Of a stretch of 9,654 nucleotides of DNA, positions 1-6,359 are shown piece after piece. This stretch comes from an uncultured Actinomyces sp. (GTDB lineage: Bacteria; Actinomycetota; Actinomycetes; Actinomycetales; Actinomycetaceae). The stretch is taken from assembly GCA_915069725.1 (NCBI GenBank), contig CAJZFF010000042.1:1-9654 (forward strand), written 5' to 3'. Below the pieces are notes generated by a model. It worked only from the letters and a program-made list of their open reading frames with translations, was not told where the DNA came from and did no database searches. The first letter of the stretch is position 1. Each line of letters starts with the position of its first letter. The translations under genes and the position numbers were made by a program.

Positions 1-555
1 CTCGGCGTCGTCCTGGATCCGTCCGACGACGCCGTCGGAGCCCACCGGTAGGGTCTCCAGGCCCACCAGGTCGGGCACGATGAGGCGGCCGTCGGCCGTG
101 GGGATCGGGTCCCCGTGCGGATCGCGGGTGGGATGTCCCAGGACCGCATCGAGCCTCTCCAGCAACCGCTCAGAGACGGCGTGCTCGAGCTCCTCGGCCT
201 CGGCGTGCACCTCATCCCAGCCGAAGCCGAGCCGGGTGACCAGGTAGGTCTCCAGGATGCGGTGACGGCGGATCATGCCCATGGCCCGTCGTCGCCCCTC
301 CTCGGAGAGGGTGACGGCCTTGTAGGGCTCGTGGACGAGCAGTCCCTCCTCCACGAGGCGGGCCACGTTCTCCGAGGCGGTCGAGGGGGCCACCTCCATG
401 CGTTTGGCCAGGCCGGTGACGGAGGCGCCGACGCCGCCCCACTCGCAGGCGGCCCAGACGACCTTGAGGTAGTCCTGCGTGACGGTCGAGTCTCCCTCCA
501 CCGAGGACCTCCCACCGGCCCCGCTCGGAGCCCTCCGCTCCTTGGGCGCAGTCAC
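1..555 (-). CDS. mntR: Manganese-type DtxR/MntR family metal-dependent transcriptional regulator (3' end beyond window)
   Basis: Metal-activated DNA-binding repressor, read from the minus strand; 185 codons are present and the gene continues past the left edge. Residues ~24-90 form the winged-helix domain (VTQDYLKVVW, then PSTASENVARL recognition helix). Residues ~91-150 form the metal/dimerisation domain (RRHRILETYL, WDEVHAEAEELEH, then DPHGDPIP). From memory it closely resembles M. tuberculosis Rv2788 (MntR). D28 and E121 replace DtxR Met10 and Cys102, the manganese-type choice; H98, E102, E124 and H125 are kept. The GTG at 555 overlaps the VKOR stop (GTGA) and has GAGG 8 bases upstream. 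A second GTG at 501 has a stronger GGGAGG 6 bases upstream and trims a low-complexity leader, so the true start may be 501. It probably controls Mn uptake or efflux genes elsewhere and is translationally coupled to VKOR. Confidence 0.93.
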   Translation of the reverse strand, partial: MTAPKERRAPSGAGGRSSVEGDSTVTQDYLKVVWAACEWGGVGASVTGLAKRMEVAPSTASENVARLVEEGLLVHEPYKAVTLSEEGRRRAMGMIRRHRILETYLVTRLGFGWDEVHAEAEELEHAVSERLLERLDAVLGHPTRDPHGDPIPTADGRLIVPDLVGLETLPVGSDGVVGRIQDDAE

Positions 556-1286
556 CCGAACAGCCTCGCCAGCTGGCTGCCGAAGGCGATGACGATGGTG
601 AGAACCACCGCCAGGTACATCGCCGCCATGATCCACCAGCGGGCCTTGAGCACGTCCAGCGCCAAGTTGTCACGCAGCCCCAGGTGCCCGCCGGCCGCGG
701 TCCAGGCCCAGGAGTGGGCGGCCACCGGGATGGTGACGGACCAGATGACCATGCAGAAGGGGCAGAGCTTGCCGAAGGTCATGATGGAGACGGACAGGAA
801 CCAGATGACGAAGGCGATCCCGCCGAGGCTGCCGGCGCTGAGCCCCCACCACATCCAGCGCGGCAGGCGCGCGCCGCTGAGCAGGACCATGCCGATCGCG
901 GCCAGGGCCCCGAAGGCGATGGCCCCGATGAAGGAGTTCGGCACCCCCAGCAGGTTGCCCTGCCACACGTTGAGGGAGTCGCCGCAGGACACCAGGGGGC
1001 TGACGTCGCAGACGAGCTCCGCGTCCGGGTTGCGCAGCAGGTCGAGCTGGGCAGTGATGAGCTCCCAGCAGGCGAGAATCCCGATGAGTGCGCACGCGGT
1101 GAGCAGCCAGCCGAATCCCCGCTCGGCCCCGGAGCGCCGCAGCCAGGCCGGGCGCGCGGAGGAGTCCTCGCCGGTATCACGACGGGCGCGTCGGTCGAGC
1201 TCTTGAGCGGGACCGGAGCCCAGGTAGGCCTCGAGCTCTTCCTCGCTCATCTCATCGATCTCGGCATCTGTGGGCATGCGCGACAT
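552..1286 (-). CDS. Vitamin K epoxide reductase (VKOR) family membrane protein
   Basis: Integral-membrane thiol oxidoreductase of 244 residues. Bacterial VKOR homologues reoxidise a DsbA-like periplasmic or exported oxidase and pass electrons to quinone; in Actinomyces the known partner is MdbA, used for pilin folding. The sequence shows a hydrophilic acidic N-terminus (about 55 residues), hydrophobic segments at roughly 58-79, 115-136, 146-170, 172-195 and 218-238, the loop cysteine pair C93 and C101 (CDVSPLVSCGDSL) and the active-site CPFC (C175, C178). All four catalytic cysteines are therefore present. No thioredoxin-like domain is fused. The ATG at 1286 is preferred because AGGAG lies 7 bases upstream; a GTG at 1301 is in frame but overlaps that ribosome site. 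The stop codon overlaps the start of mntR, so the two are one transcription unit. No DsbA-like partner lies in the window. Confidence 0.93.
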   Translation of the reverse strand: MSRMPTDAEIDEMSEEELEAYLGSGPAQELDRRARRDTGEDSSARPAWLRRSGAERGFGWLLTACALIGILACWELITAQLDLLRNPDAELVCDVSPLVSCGDSLNVWQGNLLGVPNSFIGAIAFGALAAIGMVLLSGARLPRWMWWGLSAGSLGGIAFVIWFLSVSIMTFGKLCPFCMVIWSVTIPVAAHSWAWTAAGGHLGLRDNLALDVLKARWWIMAAMYLAVVLTIVIAFGSQLARLFG

Positions 1287-1353
1287 CGTCAGTCTCCTCA
1301 CCGGTGGTGCGTCAGCAGTTCTTCTGGACCTCGTAGGGTTATCAGGACGAGAG

Positions 1354-1368
1354 CGTATGCCACATACG
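1354..1368. repeat. Short perfect inverted repeat upstream of the VKOR gene
   Basis: CGTATG (1354-1359), a 3-base spacer and CATACG (1363-1368) form a perfect 6-base inverted repeat in the 93-base gap between the metallophosphoesterase stop and the VKOR start. It could be an operator or a small hairpin at the end of the upstream transcript; there is no following T-run, so a terminator is not supported. No convincing -35/-10 pair was seen in this gap. Confidence 0.35.
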
Positions 1369-1379
1369 GTCCCCGTGCC

Positions 1380-3395
1380 CTACCCGTCCGAGGATTCGCT
1401 CTCCGCCTGGGGCTCTGCCCCCTCCTGTGGCGCAGAGCCATCCTCGGGCCTCGCGCTCTGCGGGGCTCCGGTCGGTGTCGGCACCGGGGTGGCCGACGCC
1501 GTCGGGCTGGGGGTCGAGGCCATCGTGGCCGTGGTCTGTCCGGGGGCGATACCGGGAACGGACCGCCAGGCCCCCACCGTCACTGAGGCGTCGGAGTGAA
1601 GGATGACCGCACGCCAGGCCACCAGCGCCCCTGTGGAGTCGAAGGACATGACGTGGAGGAAGGCGTCCTCGGTGACCGACCCCAGGGACGTGCCACCCTT
1701 GCCCGCGCCCGAGATGATCCCGGTGACGGGCAGGCCGGTTCGGGGGCTGATCGTCGTGGTCATCCCCCGCTCGGCGTGGACGTGCCCGGCCAGGAGCAGC
1801 GGCGCGCAGCCCTCCTTCATGAGGGGGTCGAAGGTGGCCGGCTGGTGGATGAGGACGACGTCGACCGGTGTGCGCCCGCAGCTGACCTTGGCCAGGCGGG
1901 AGGCGATCTTCTCGGTGGTCTCCCCGTTGCGGGACTTGGTACCCGCGGCCGTCGTGCGCTCGGCGTCGTCGTGCCCCAGGAAGGTGATCCCGGCGACTGT
2001 CTGGACCGAGCCGTTGGTGACGGTCCACCCCTGGGCGCGCAGGCGGGCGGCCGTGGCGTCGGAGTCGTGGTTGCCGATCGTGGCGACCTTCGCCGTCGAG
2101 CTCGGGACCGCCTGGGTCAACGCGTCGACGCACACCCGTTCCGGGTCGGAGCCGGTCATGGTCAGGTCGCCGTCATCCATGTGGACATCCGCGCCGGAGA
2201 GCTGGTCGAGGACCCCGGAGAAGGCGATGACGTCGAGGTTGCAGTGCAGGTCCGTGGTGAGCACGGCGGTCTTGCGTCCACGCTCGGGCACTGATCGGGC
2301 GCCGGTCACCGAGATCGAGGGCGTCGCTGTGGCCGTCGGGCTCTCAGAGGGCTGTGGGGCGGTGCCGGGCTCCGGGTCGGGACCGGCATTCACCAGGGTC
2401 TTCGCGGAGGAGGCCATGACCCGGCTCTGAAGGCTCTCGGTGTCCACCTTGCCGTCGACGGCGGTGACGTCCACCAGGCCCTCAGTCTGCTCGGAGGCCT
2501 TCCAGGCGGCCCGCAGGTTGGTGTCCGCCTTGGCGTAGAAGCCCTTGTTCGTCTCCACGAAGGTGCGCGCCTTGGGCCCGTAGGCGGTGACGACGTCGGC
2601 GATACGTCCCGAGAAACGGGCCTGGGCCAGCGGCGTCCCCTCCAGGACGGACAGGGTGGAGCCGGGCGAGGTGGCCGTGCGCATGGCCGGTACCAGGAGG
2701 GAGGTCGCGGTGGCCACGGTCGCACAGGCCGCCACGGTGGTGGCCCAGCGGTGCGAGGCGCCGGCTCGGACGGTCTCGCGCCAGGGCTTGGTCGGCGCCA
2801 GGCGCCAAGCGGCCACACAGCACAGGAAGATCGCCTCAACGACCCCGGCCCGGCGCAGGGCGTCGCCGGCCAGTGCGTAGAGGCCCTGCCGGATCGTCAG
2901 GTCGGGGTGGGAGACCAGTGAGAGGTAGGAGGTCGCATCGGAGGACAGGGACTGCCCCACACTGGCTGCGTTGGCCGTATCGGGTGTCGGATCACCCGGG
3001 ATCTCCCCCAGGACCACCTTGACTCCGAGGACCCCGGCAGGGGACTCCATCGACGCGGTTCCCAGCGGCCCGAGGTCCAGCGTGACAGTGGAGTCCAGGG
3101 TCGTCGACCAGGTCGCCTCGTGCGGGCCGACCGGCGTCGAGGCCGTCGCCGTGGACAGTCCCAGCAGGAGGGAGACCGTGCTGGAGGCCAGGATCATCGC
3201 CGCCGTGCCGATCACCGTGCGGGTGCCGGGGCGACGACGACGCCACCACAGGCGCGGCGACAGCAGCACCGTGACGACCAGGGCGCAGCAGTGCCGCACG
3301 GCCGTCAGCAGACCGTCCCACAGGTCTCCTGCTCGCTCGGCGGTGCCGGTATCGGCGTCGGCTTCGGTGTCAGGGCCTGAAGATGTCCGTACCAC
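1380..3395 (-). CDS. Membrane-anchored metallophosphoesterase (calcineurin-like)
   Basis: Protein of 671 residues with a C-terminal dinuclear metallophosphoesterase domain. All expected blocks are visible: D382-L-H384, G409-D410, G441-NHD, H517 (LIHQP) and G537-HVH540. The N-terminal ~370 residues are different: a charged start, a hydrophobic helix at about 60-83 preceded by RRRR, a ~100-residue loop, and helices at about 183-199 and 217-236 joined by a basic loop. By the positive-inside rule the region after 237, including the catalytic domain, is outside the cell. A Ser/Thr/Pro-rich linker (about 338-368) precedes the enzyme domain and a Pro/Ser/Glu-rich tail (about 625-671) ends it; no LPXTG motif is present. 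The substrate is unknown. The GTG start at 3395 has TGAGG 6 bases upstream, and that TGA is the stop of the preceding HAD gene, so translation is likely coupled. Confidence 0.9.
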   Translation of the reverse strand: MVRTSSGPDTEADADTGTAERAGDLWDGLLTAVRHCCALVVTVLLSPRLWWRRRRPGTRTVIGTAAMILASSTVSLLLGLSTATASTPVGPHEATWSTTLDSTVTLDLGPLGTASMESPAGVLGVKVVLGEIPGDPTPDTANAASVGQSLSSDATSYLSLVSHPDLTIRQGLYALAGDALRRAGVVEAIFLCCVAAWRLAPTKPWRETVRAGASHRWATTVAACATVATATSLLVPAMRTATSPGSTLSVLEGTPLAQARFSGRIADVVTAYGPKARTFVETNKGFYAKADTNLRAAWKASEQTEGLVDVTAVDGKVDTESLQSRVMASSAKTLVNAGPDPEPGTAPQPSESPTATATPSISVTGARSVPERGRKTAVLTTDLHCNLDVIAFSGVLDQLSGADVHMDDGDLTMTGSDPERVCVDALTQAVPSSTAKVATIGNHDSDATAARLRAQGWTVTNGSVQTVAGITFLGHDDAERTTAAGTKSRNGETTEKIASRLAKVSCGRTPVDVVLIHQPATFDPLMKEGCAPLLLAGHVHAERGMTTTISPRTGLPVTGIISGAGKGGTSLGSVTEDAFLHVMSFDSTGALVAWRAVILHSDASVTVGAWRSVPGIAPGQTTATMASTPSPTASATPVPTPTGAPQSARPEDGSAPQEGAEPQAESESSDG

Positions 3396-3403
3396 CGCTC
3401 GCC

Positions 3404-4261
3404 TCAGAGCCGAGCGCCCAGCGAGACCTGGGCTGCCGGGTCCTCACCGCCGTGCACGTCAGAGGCGATCAGACTCGCCAGGGAGGTGACGTAGGCAACG
3501 GTGTCCTGCCAGCCGCTCACGGCCTGGCAGGGAACGCCCAGGGCCTTGACGGGATAGTCGTTGCCCTCCGGGTCCAGGCGGTCGCCGACGAAGATCATCT
3601 CCTCCAACGCGATACCGGTCATCTCCGCCAAGCGCTTCATGCCGTAGGCCTTGTCCACCCCCTTGAGGGTGATGTCGACACTTGTGGAACCGCCTGAGCG
3701 GACCTCCAGGTCCGGAAGGAGTGGGGCGACGGCGTCACGCAGGGCGGCCTTCTTCTCACCCGTGGGATCCCACGCGCGTTTTGCGTCCAGGGGGGCCTCC
3801 TGCCCCAGTGCGGAGAAGGTGATCTGGCTGCCGCGGTCCTCCAGGATCGCTCCCCAGGTCTGCTCCTCCCACAGACCGAGGCGTCGGGCCTGGGCCTCGA
3901 CGATCTCAAAACCGGTGCGGATCTGCTCAGGGGTGAGGTCGTTGGCGTAGACCAGCGTCCAGGCGTCCTCATCGCTCTGGGCACGGGAGGGGTCGTAGGT
4001 GTAGTAGCGCGTTCCGCAGGTGGGCATGAGGTGAAGCCGGGAGAGCTCATCGGCGTCGGCGTCGAGGTGAGCCAGAACCTGGTCGCGGAACTGCCCCACC
4101 TGCCCACCGGAGATGATGCAGACGGGGACGACGTCGAGCAGCCGCCTGAGCGCAGTGGCCATGGCCGGTGGCATGGCCGACTTGGAGGGCGCCAGCGTGT
4201 CGTCGAGGTCGAAGGCCACCAGGCGAGGCAGTGCCCGGGGGCTCACATCAGTCTGAGTCAT
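3404..4261 (-). CDS. HAD superfamily subfamily IIB hydrolase, phosphomannomutase-like
   Basis: Cytoplasmic phosphotransfer enzyme of 285 residues. HAD motif I is FDLDDT (D18, D20), motif II is ISGG (S51), motif III is K200/K204 in LKGVDKAYG, and motif IV is FVGDRLDPEGND (D227, N234, D235). The C2 cap and flanking blocks resemble eukaryotic phosphomannomutase: SGGSTSVDITLKGVDK parallels the PMM block ending in GWDKTY, and ITFSALGQ parallels its substrate-binding ISPIGR block. Whether it is a mutase or a sugar-phosphate phosphatase cannot be told from sequence. The ATG at 4261 is chosen although no Shine-Dalgarno precedes it: CACAAT lies exactly 6 bases upstream, consistent with a leaderless transcript. 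An in-frame GTG at 4279 would add 6 residues but also lacks a good ribosome site. It is followed 8 bases later by the metallophosphoesterase, forming a two-gene operon. Confidence 0.92.
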   Translation of the reverse strand: MTQTDVSPRALPRLVAFDLDDTLAPSKSAMPPAMATALRRLLDVVPVCIISGGQVGQFRDQVLAHLDADADELSRLHLMPTCGTRYYTYDPSRAQSDEDAWTLVYANDLTPEQIRTGFEIVEAQARRLGLWEEQTWGAILEDRGSQITFSALGQEAPLDAKRAWDPTGEKKAALRDAVAPLLPDLEVRSGGSTSVDITLKGVDKAYGMKRLAEMTGIALEEMIFVGDRLDPEGNDYPVKALGVPCQAVSGWQDTVAYVTSLASLIASDVHGGEDPAAQVSLGARL

Positions 4262-4273
4262 AGGCGTATTGTG
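4262..4273 (-). promoter_or_regulatory. Candidate -10 element for leaderless transcription of the HAD gene
   Basis: On the minus strand CACAAT (4273-4268) is followed by six bases and then the ATG at 4261. That spacing would place the transcription start on or next to the A of the ATG. No Shine-Dalgarno sequence and no clear -35 hexamer are present. The same arrangement precedes marC. Confidence 0.4.
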
Positions 4274-4340
4274 TCCCACCCGCCTGGAAACCGGCCGAAC
4301 CGGACCCCAGACGGGTGGTGGAGTCAGTCTCTCTTCTCAG

Positions 4341-4371
4341 GCGGTCGCATCAGCGTCTCTCAGCGGACCGC
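4341..4371 (-). terminator. Weak hairpin after metS
   Basis: GCGGTC (4341-4346) and GACCGC (4366-4371) form a perfect 6-base stem with a 19-base loop, starting 6 bases after the metS stop on the minus strand. There is no T-run, so this may be a weak or factor-assisted end of the metPS transcript rather than a classical terminator. Confidence 0.3.
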
Positions 4372-4376
4372 ACCGG

Positions 4377-4550
4377 TCAGTCGGCCTGCTCGGGATGGAG
4401 CATGTGCTCGCGGGCCCGCGCCGAGGCCTCGGCCCGGGCGTCGCGGTCCTCGCGGCGTCCGCGCGAGATGAGCGCGGTGATGGAGACCGCCAGACCGCCC
4501 CAGATGATGACGATGGCGAGCAGCATGATGAGCACGGCGATTCCGGTCAT
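4377..4550 (-). CDS. metS: MetS-like small subunit of methionine/alanine NSS importer
   Basis: Small membrane protein of 57 residues. It has a single hydrophobic helix at residues 2-28 (MTGIAVLIMLLAIVIIWGGL onward) and a strongly charged cytoplasmic tail rich in Arg, Glu and Asp. This matches the small subunit found with MetP-type NSS transporters in actinobacteria, where both proteins of the C. glutamicum MetPS pair are needed for uptake. The ATG lies one base after the stop of the transporter gene, and GAGGAGGA inside the end of the transporter gene serves as its ribosome site, 5 bases from the ATG. The placement, length and tail make the call firm despite the small size. Confidence 0.9.
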   Translation of the reverse strand: MTGIAVLIMLLAIVIIWGGLAVSITALISRGRREDRDARAEASARAREHMLHPEQAD

Positions 4551-4551
4551 C

Positions 4552-6132
4552 TCAGTCCTCCTCCTGGGAAGCGGCCTCTAGCGTGAGGGCCTCGAACTCG
4601 TCCACCGGGGTCCTCCAGGGGATGAGGCTCATGACGGCGGTGCCCAGGGCGACCACCAGCAGCATCCCCCATCCGAAGACCATGACGAAGCCGCTGGAGT
4701 AGGACTCCGACTCATATCCTTCGGACAGGTACGTCCACAGGGTCTGGATGAACATGTACCCCAGCAGGACGGGGACAACGGCACCGACGAGGACCCTCCA
4801 CCACAGGCCGATCATCCAGGACTCGGAGACGGCGTTGAGGTGGTCCTGAAGCAGCTTGGTGCGCCGCAGCAGCCAGGCGACCACCACGCACATGATGATG
4901 GCCGAGGCAACCACGCCGATGTTGTTGATGAAGGCGTCCACGACGTCGAGGTCCGGCAGGCCCGAACTGGTGGCGAACAGGACGAAGGACAGGACGGCGG
5001 CCGGGATGCCGACGACGAGGGAGGCCTTCTTCGGCGTCAGGTCGAGCTTCTCCCCCACGCCGGCGGCCACCACCTGGATGATGGAGATGAAGGAGGTCAG
5101 CCCCGCCATGGAGAAGGAGGCGAAGAAGAGCACCCCGAACAGCGCACCGCCGGGCATCTGCGAGATGACGGTGGGGAAGGTGACGAAGGACAGGGAGGGC
5201 CCGGTGATCTTCATCTCGCTGATCCCGACGTGCTGCGTGTGCGCCATGAAGCCGAGGGTCGCGAAGACGCCGATCCCTGCGAACAGCTCGAAGGAGGAGT
5301 TGGCGAAGCCCGCCACGAGGCCGGTTCCCACCAGGTTGGAGCGGCGTCGCTGGAGGTAGGAGGCGTAGGTGAGCATGATGCCGAAGCCCACGGACAGGGA
5401 GAAGAAGATCTGCCCGAAGGCCGCCATCCACACCTGGTAGTCCAGCAGGGCGGACCACTTGGGCGTGAACAGGGCATTGAGCCCCTCCCCTGCTCCCGGG
5501 AGCAGGAGGGCGCGCACCACGAGGCCGGCGAACATGATGACCAGCAGCGGCAGGAAGATCTTGTTGGCCTTCTCCACGCCTCCACTCACGCCCAGGGCGG
5601 TCACCACCAGGCCGAAGCCCCACACGAACAGCAGCGGCAGGGCCACGCCCATGACGACTGACGGTGAGTAGGCGACCTCGGAGCCGAGCCGGTCCATCCC
5701 GATGTAGTGCTGGAAGAAGCCCGCCGCGTCGTCGCCCCAGGCGATGTTGACGGAGAAGAACATGTAGCGCAGGGACCAGGCCACGACCACCGCGTAGTAG
5801 GTCATGATGACGAAGCAGATGAAGACCTGGAACCATCCCAGCCACTCCAGCTTGCTGGACATGCGCCGGAAGACCGCGGGCGTTGAGCCGCGGAAACGGT
5901 GGCCCAGGGCGTAGTCGAGCAAGAGGATCGGCAGACCGGCCGCCAACAGTGCGATGACATAGGGGACGACGAAGGCCCCGCCGCCGTTGGTGTAGGCCAC
6001 GCCTGGGAAGCGCCAGATGTTGCCCAGCCCGATCGCCGAGCCGATGGCCGCCATGAGGAAGCCGAGCTGACCGCTCCACTGCTCGCGCGGAGGAGCCTGA
6101 AGAGACTCGCTCTCCCCTGTCTTGGAGGACAT
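4552..6132 (-). CDS. metP: Sodium-dependent NSS family transporter, MetP-like methionine/alanine importer
   Basis: Secondary transporter of 526 residues with about 12 membrane helices, LeuT fold. The first helix carries the NSS signature GSAIGLGNIWRFP (residues 31-43), which builds the sodium and substrate sites; helix 6 carries FFSLSVGFG (243-251), and a further conserved stretch is SSFELFAGIGVFATLG (279-294). The C-terminus is acidic (EALTLEAASQEED). Specificity for methionine/alanine is inferred from the adjacent MetS subunit, which accompanies MetP in Corynebacterium; the sequence alone shows only an NSS amino-acid carrier. The ATG at 6132 is chosen because GGAAGG lies 5 bases upstream; in-frame codons up to 6177 add a proline-rich leader that runs through a predicted mRNA hairpin. 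It is transcribed divergently from deoD across a 227-base spacer. Confidence 0.93.
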   Translation of the reverse strand: MSSKTGESESLQAPPREQWSGQLGFLMAAIGSAIGLGNIWRFPGVAYTNGGGAFVVPYVIALLAAGLPILLLDYALGHRFRGSTPAVFRRMSSKLEWLGWFQVFICFVIMTYYAVVVAWSLRYMFFSVNIAWGDDAAGFFQHYIGMDRLGSEVAYSPSVVMGVALPLLFVWGFGLVVTALGVSGGVEKANKIFLPLLVIMFAGLVVRALLLPGAGEGLNALFTPKWSALLDYQVWMAAFGQIFFSLSVGFGIMLTYASYLQRRRSNLVGTGLVAGFANSSFELFAGIGVFATLGFMAHTQHVGISEMKITGPSLSFVTFPTVISQMPGGALFGVLFFASFSMAGLTSFISIIQVVAAGVGEKLDLTPKKASLVVGIPAAVLSFVLFATSSGLPDLDVVDAFINNIGVVASAIIMCVVVAWLLRRTKLLQDHLNAVSESWMIGLWWRVLVGAVVPVLLGYMFIQTLWTYLSEGYESESYSSGFVMVFGWGMLLVVALGTAVMSLIPWRTPVDEFEALTLEAASQEED

Positions 6133-6160
6133 GAGTACCTTCCGTGGTATGACGAATGGA

Positions 6161-6178
6161 GGCGGCCCAGGGGCCACC
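6161..6178 (-). promoter_or_regulatory. Hairpin in metP leader, near its ribosome site
   Basis: Read on the minus strand, GGTGGCC and GGCCGCC can pair (7 base pairs including one G-U) around a 4-base loop. It ends 22 bases before the GGAAGG ribosome site of metP. Because the G-U pair is possible only in the minus-strand RNA, that strand is the likelier functional one. Confidence 0.35.
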
Positions 6179-6182
6179 TTTT

Positions 6183-6201
6183 CCTGCGGACTGGTCGCAG
6201 G
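6183..6201. repeat. Inverted repeat in metP leader
   Basis: CCTGCG (6183-6188), a 7-base loop and CGCAGG (6196-6201) form a perfect stem. On the minus strand it is flanked on both sides by AAAAGG, and on the plus strand it is followed by CCCTTTT, so it resembles a terminator for plus-strand RNA although no plus-strand gene lies upstream. It sits just before the second leader hairpin of metP. Confidence 0.35.
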
Positions 6202-6227
6202 CCCTTTTGTCGTTGGACGCTAGTCGA

Positions 6228-6283
6228 GCGACCACGATGTGTCGTCTGACGTCCACGATACGGACAGTCGTCAGGGTGGTCGC
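6228..6283. repeat. Nested inverted repeats in divergent promoter region
   Basis: GCGACCAC (6228-6235) and GTGGTCGC (6276-6283) are a perfect 8-base inverted repeat 40 bases apart. Inside lie CTGACG (6246-6251) with CGTCAG (6269-6274), and GTCC (6251-6254) with GGAC (6262-6265). The arms are not exactly co-centred, so this may be paired operator half-sites or an imperfect stem. Confidence 0.4.
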
Positions 6284-6359
6284 CTGTCTTTTCTCACGCG
6301 ATCCATGCCACACTGAACACTCCTGTTCGTACCTGATCCACCACCCCGAGAGGACCCCC

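Larger units (their letters stand above)
6133..6359. promoter_or_regulatory. Divergent metP/deoD promoter region
   Basis: This 227-base spacer holds no credible gene. It must contain the start signals of both metP (minus) and deoD (plus). On the minus strand ACGACA, 17 bases, TAGCGT (TANNNT type; -10 at about 6216-6221) is a weak promoter candidate for metP. For deoD I see only a good ribosome site (GAGAGGA, 5 bases before the ATG), with no convincing -35/-10 pair. The spacer carries two hairpins in the metP leader and three copies of TGGTCGC/GCGACCA, at 6192-6198, 6228-6234 (inverted) and 6277-6283. Confidence 0.45.

Noticed and set aside
115..1586. Long plus-strand open frames over the mntR and VKOR genes
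   Set aside because: They are antisense shadows of high-GC minus-strand genes. Their translations are repetitive in Gly, Ala, Arg and Pro and show no family motif, and the minus-strand genes carry conserved motifs.
4840..5661. Plus-strand open frame of 273 codons opposite metP
   Set aside because: Its His/Glu/Gly/Asp-rich translation is typical of the antisense of a membrane-protein gene, and there is no ribosome site or known motif.
6183..6207. Hairpin plus CCCTTTT read as a plus-strand terminator
   Set aside because: No plus-strand gene lies upstream within the window, so there is no transcript for it to end. It is recorded as a leader repeat instead.
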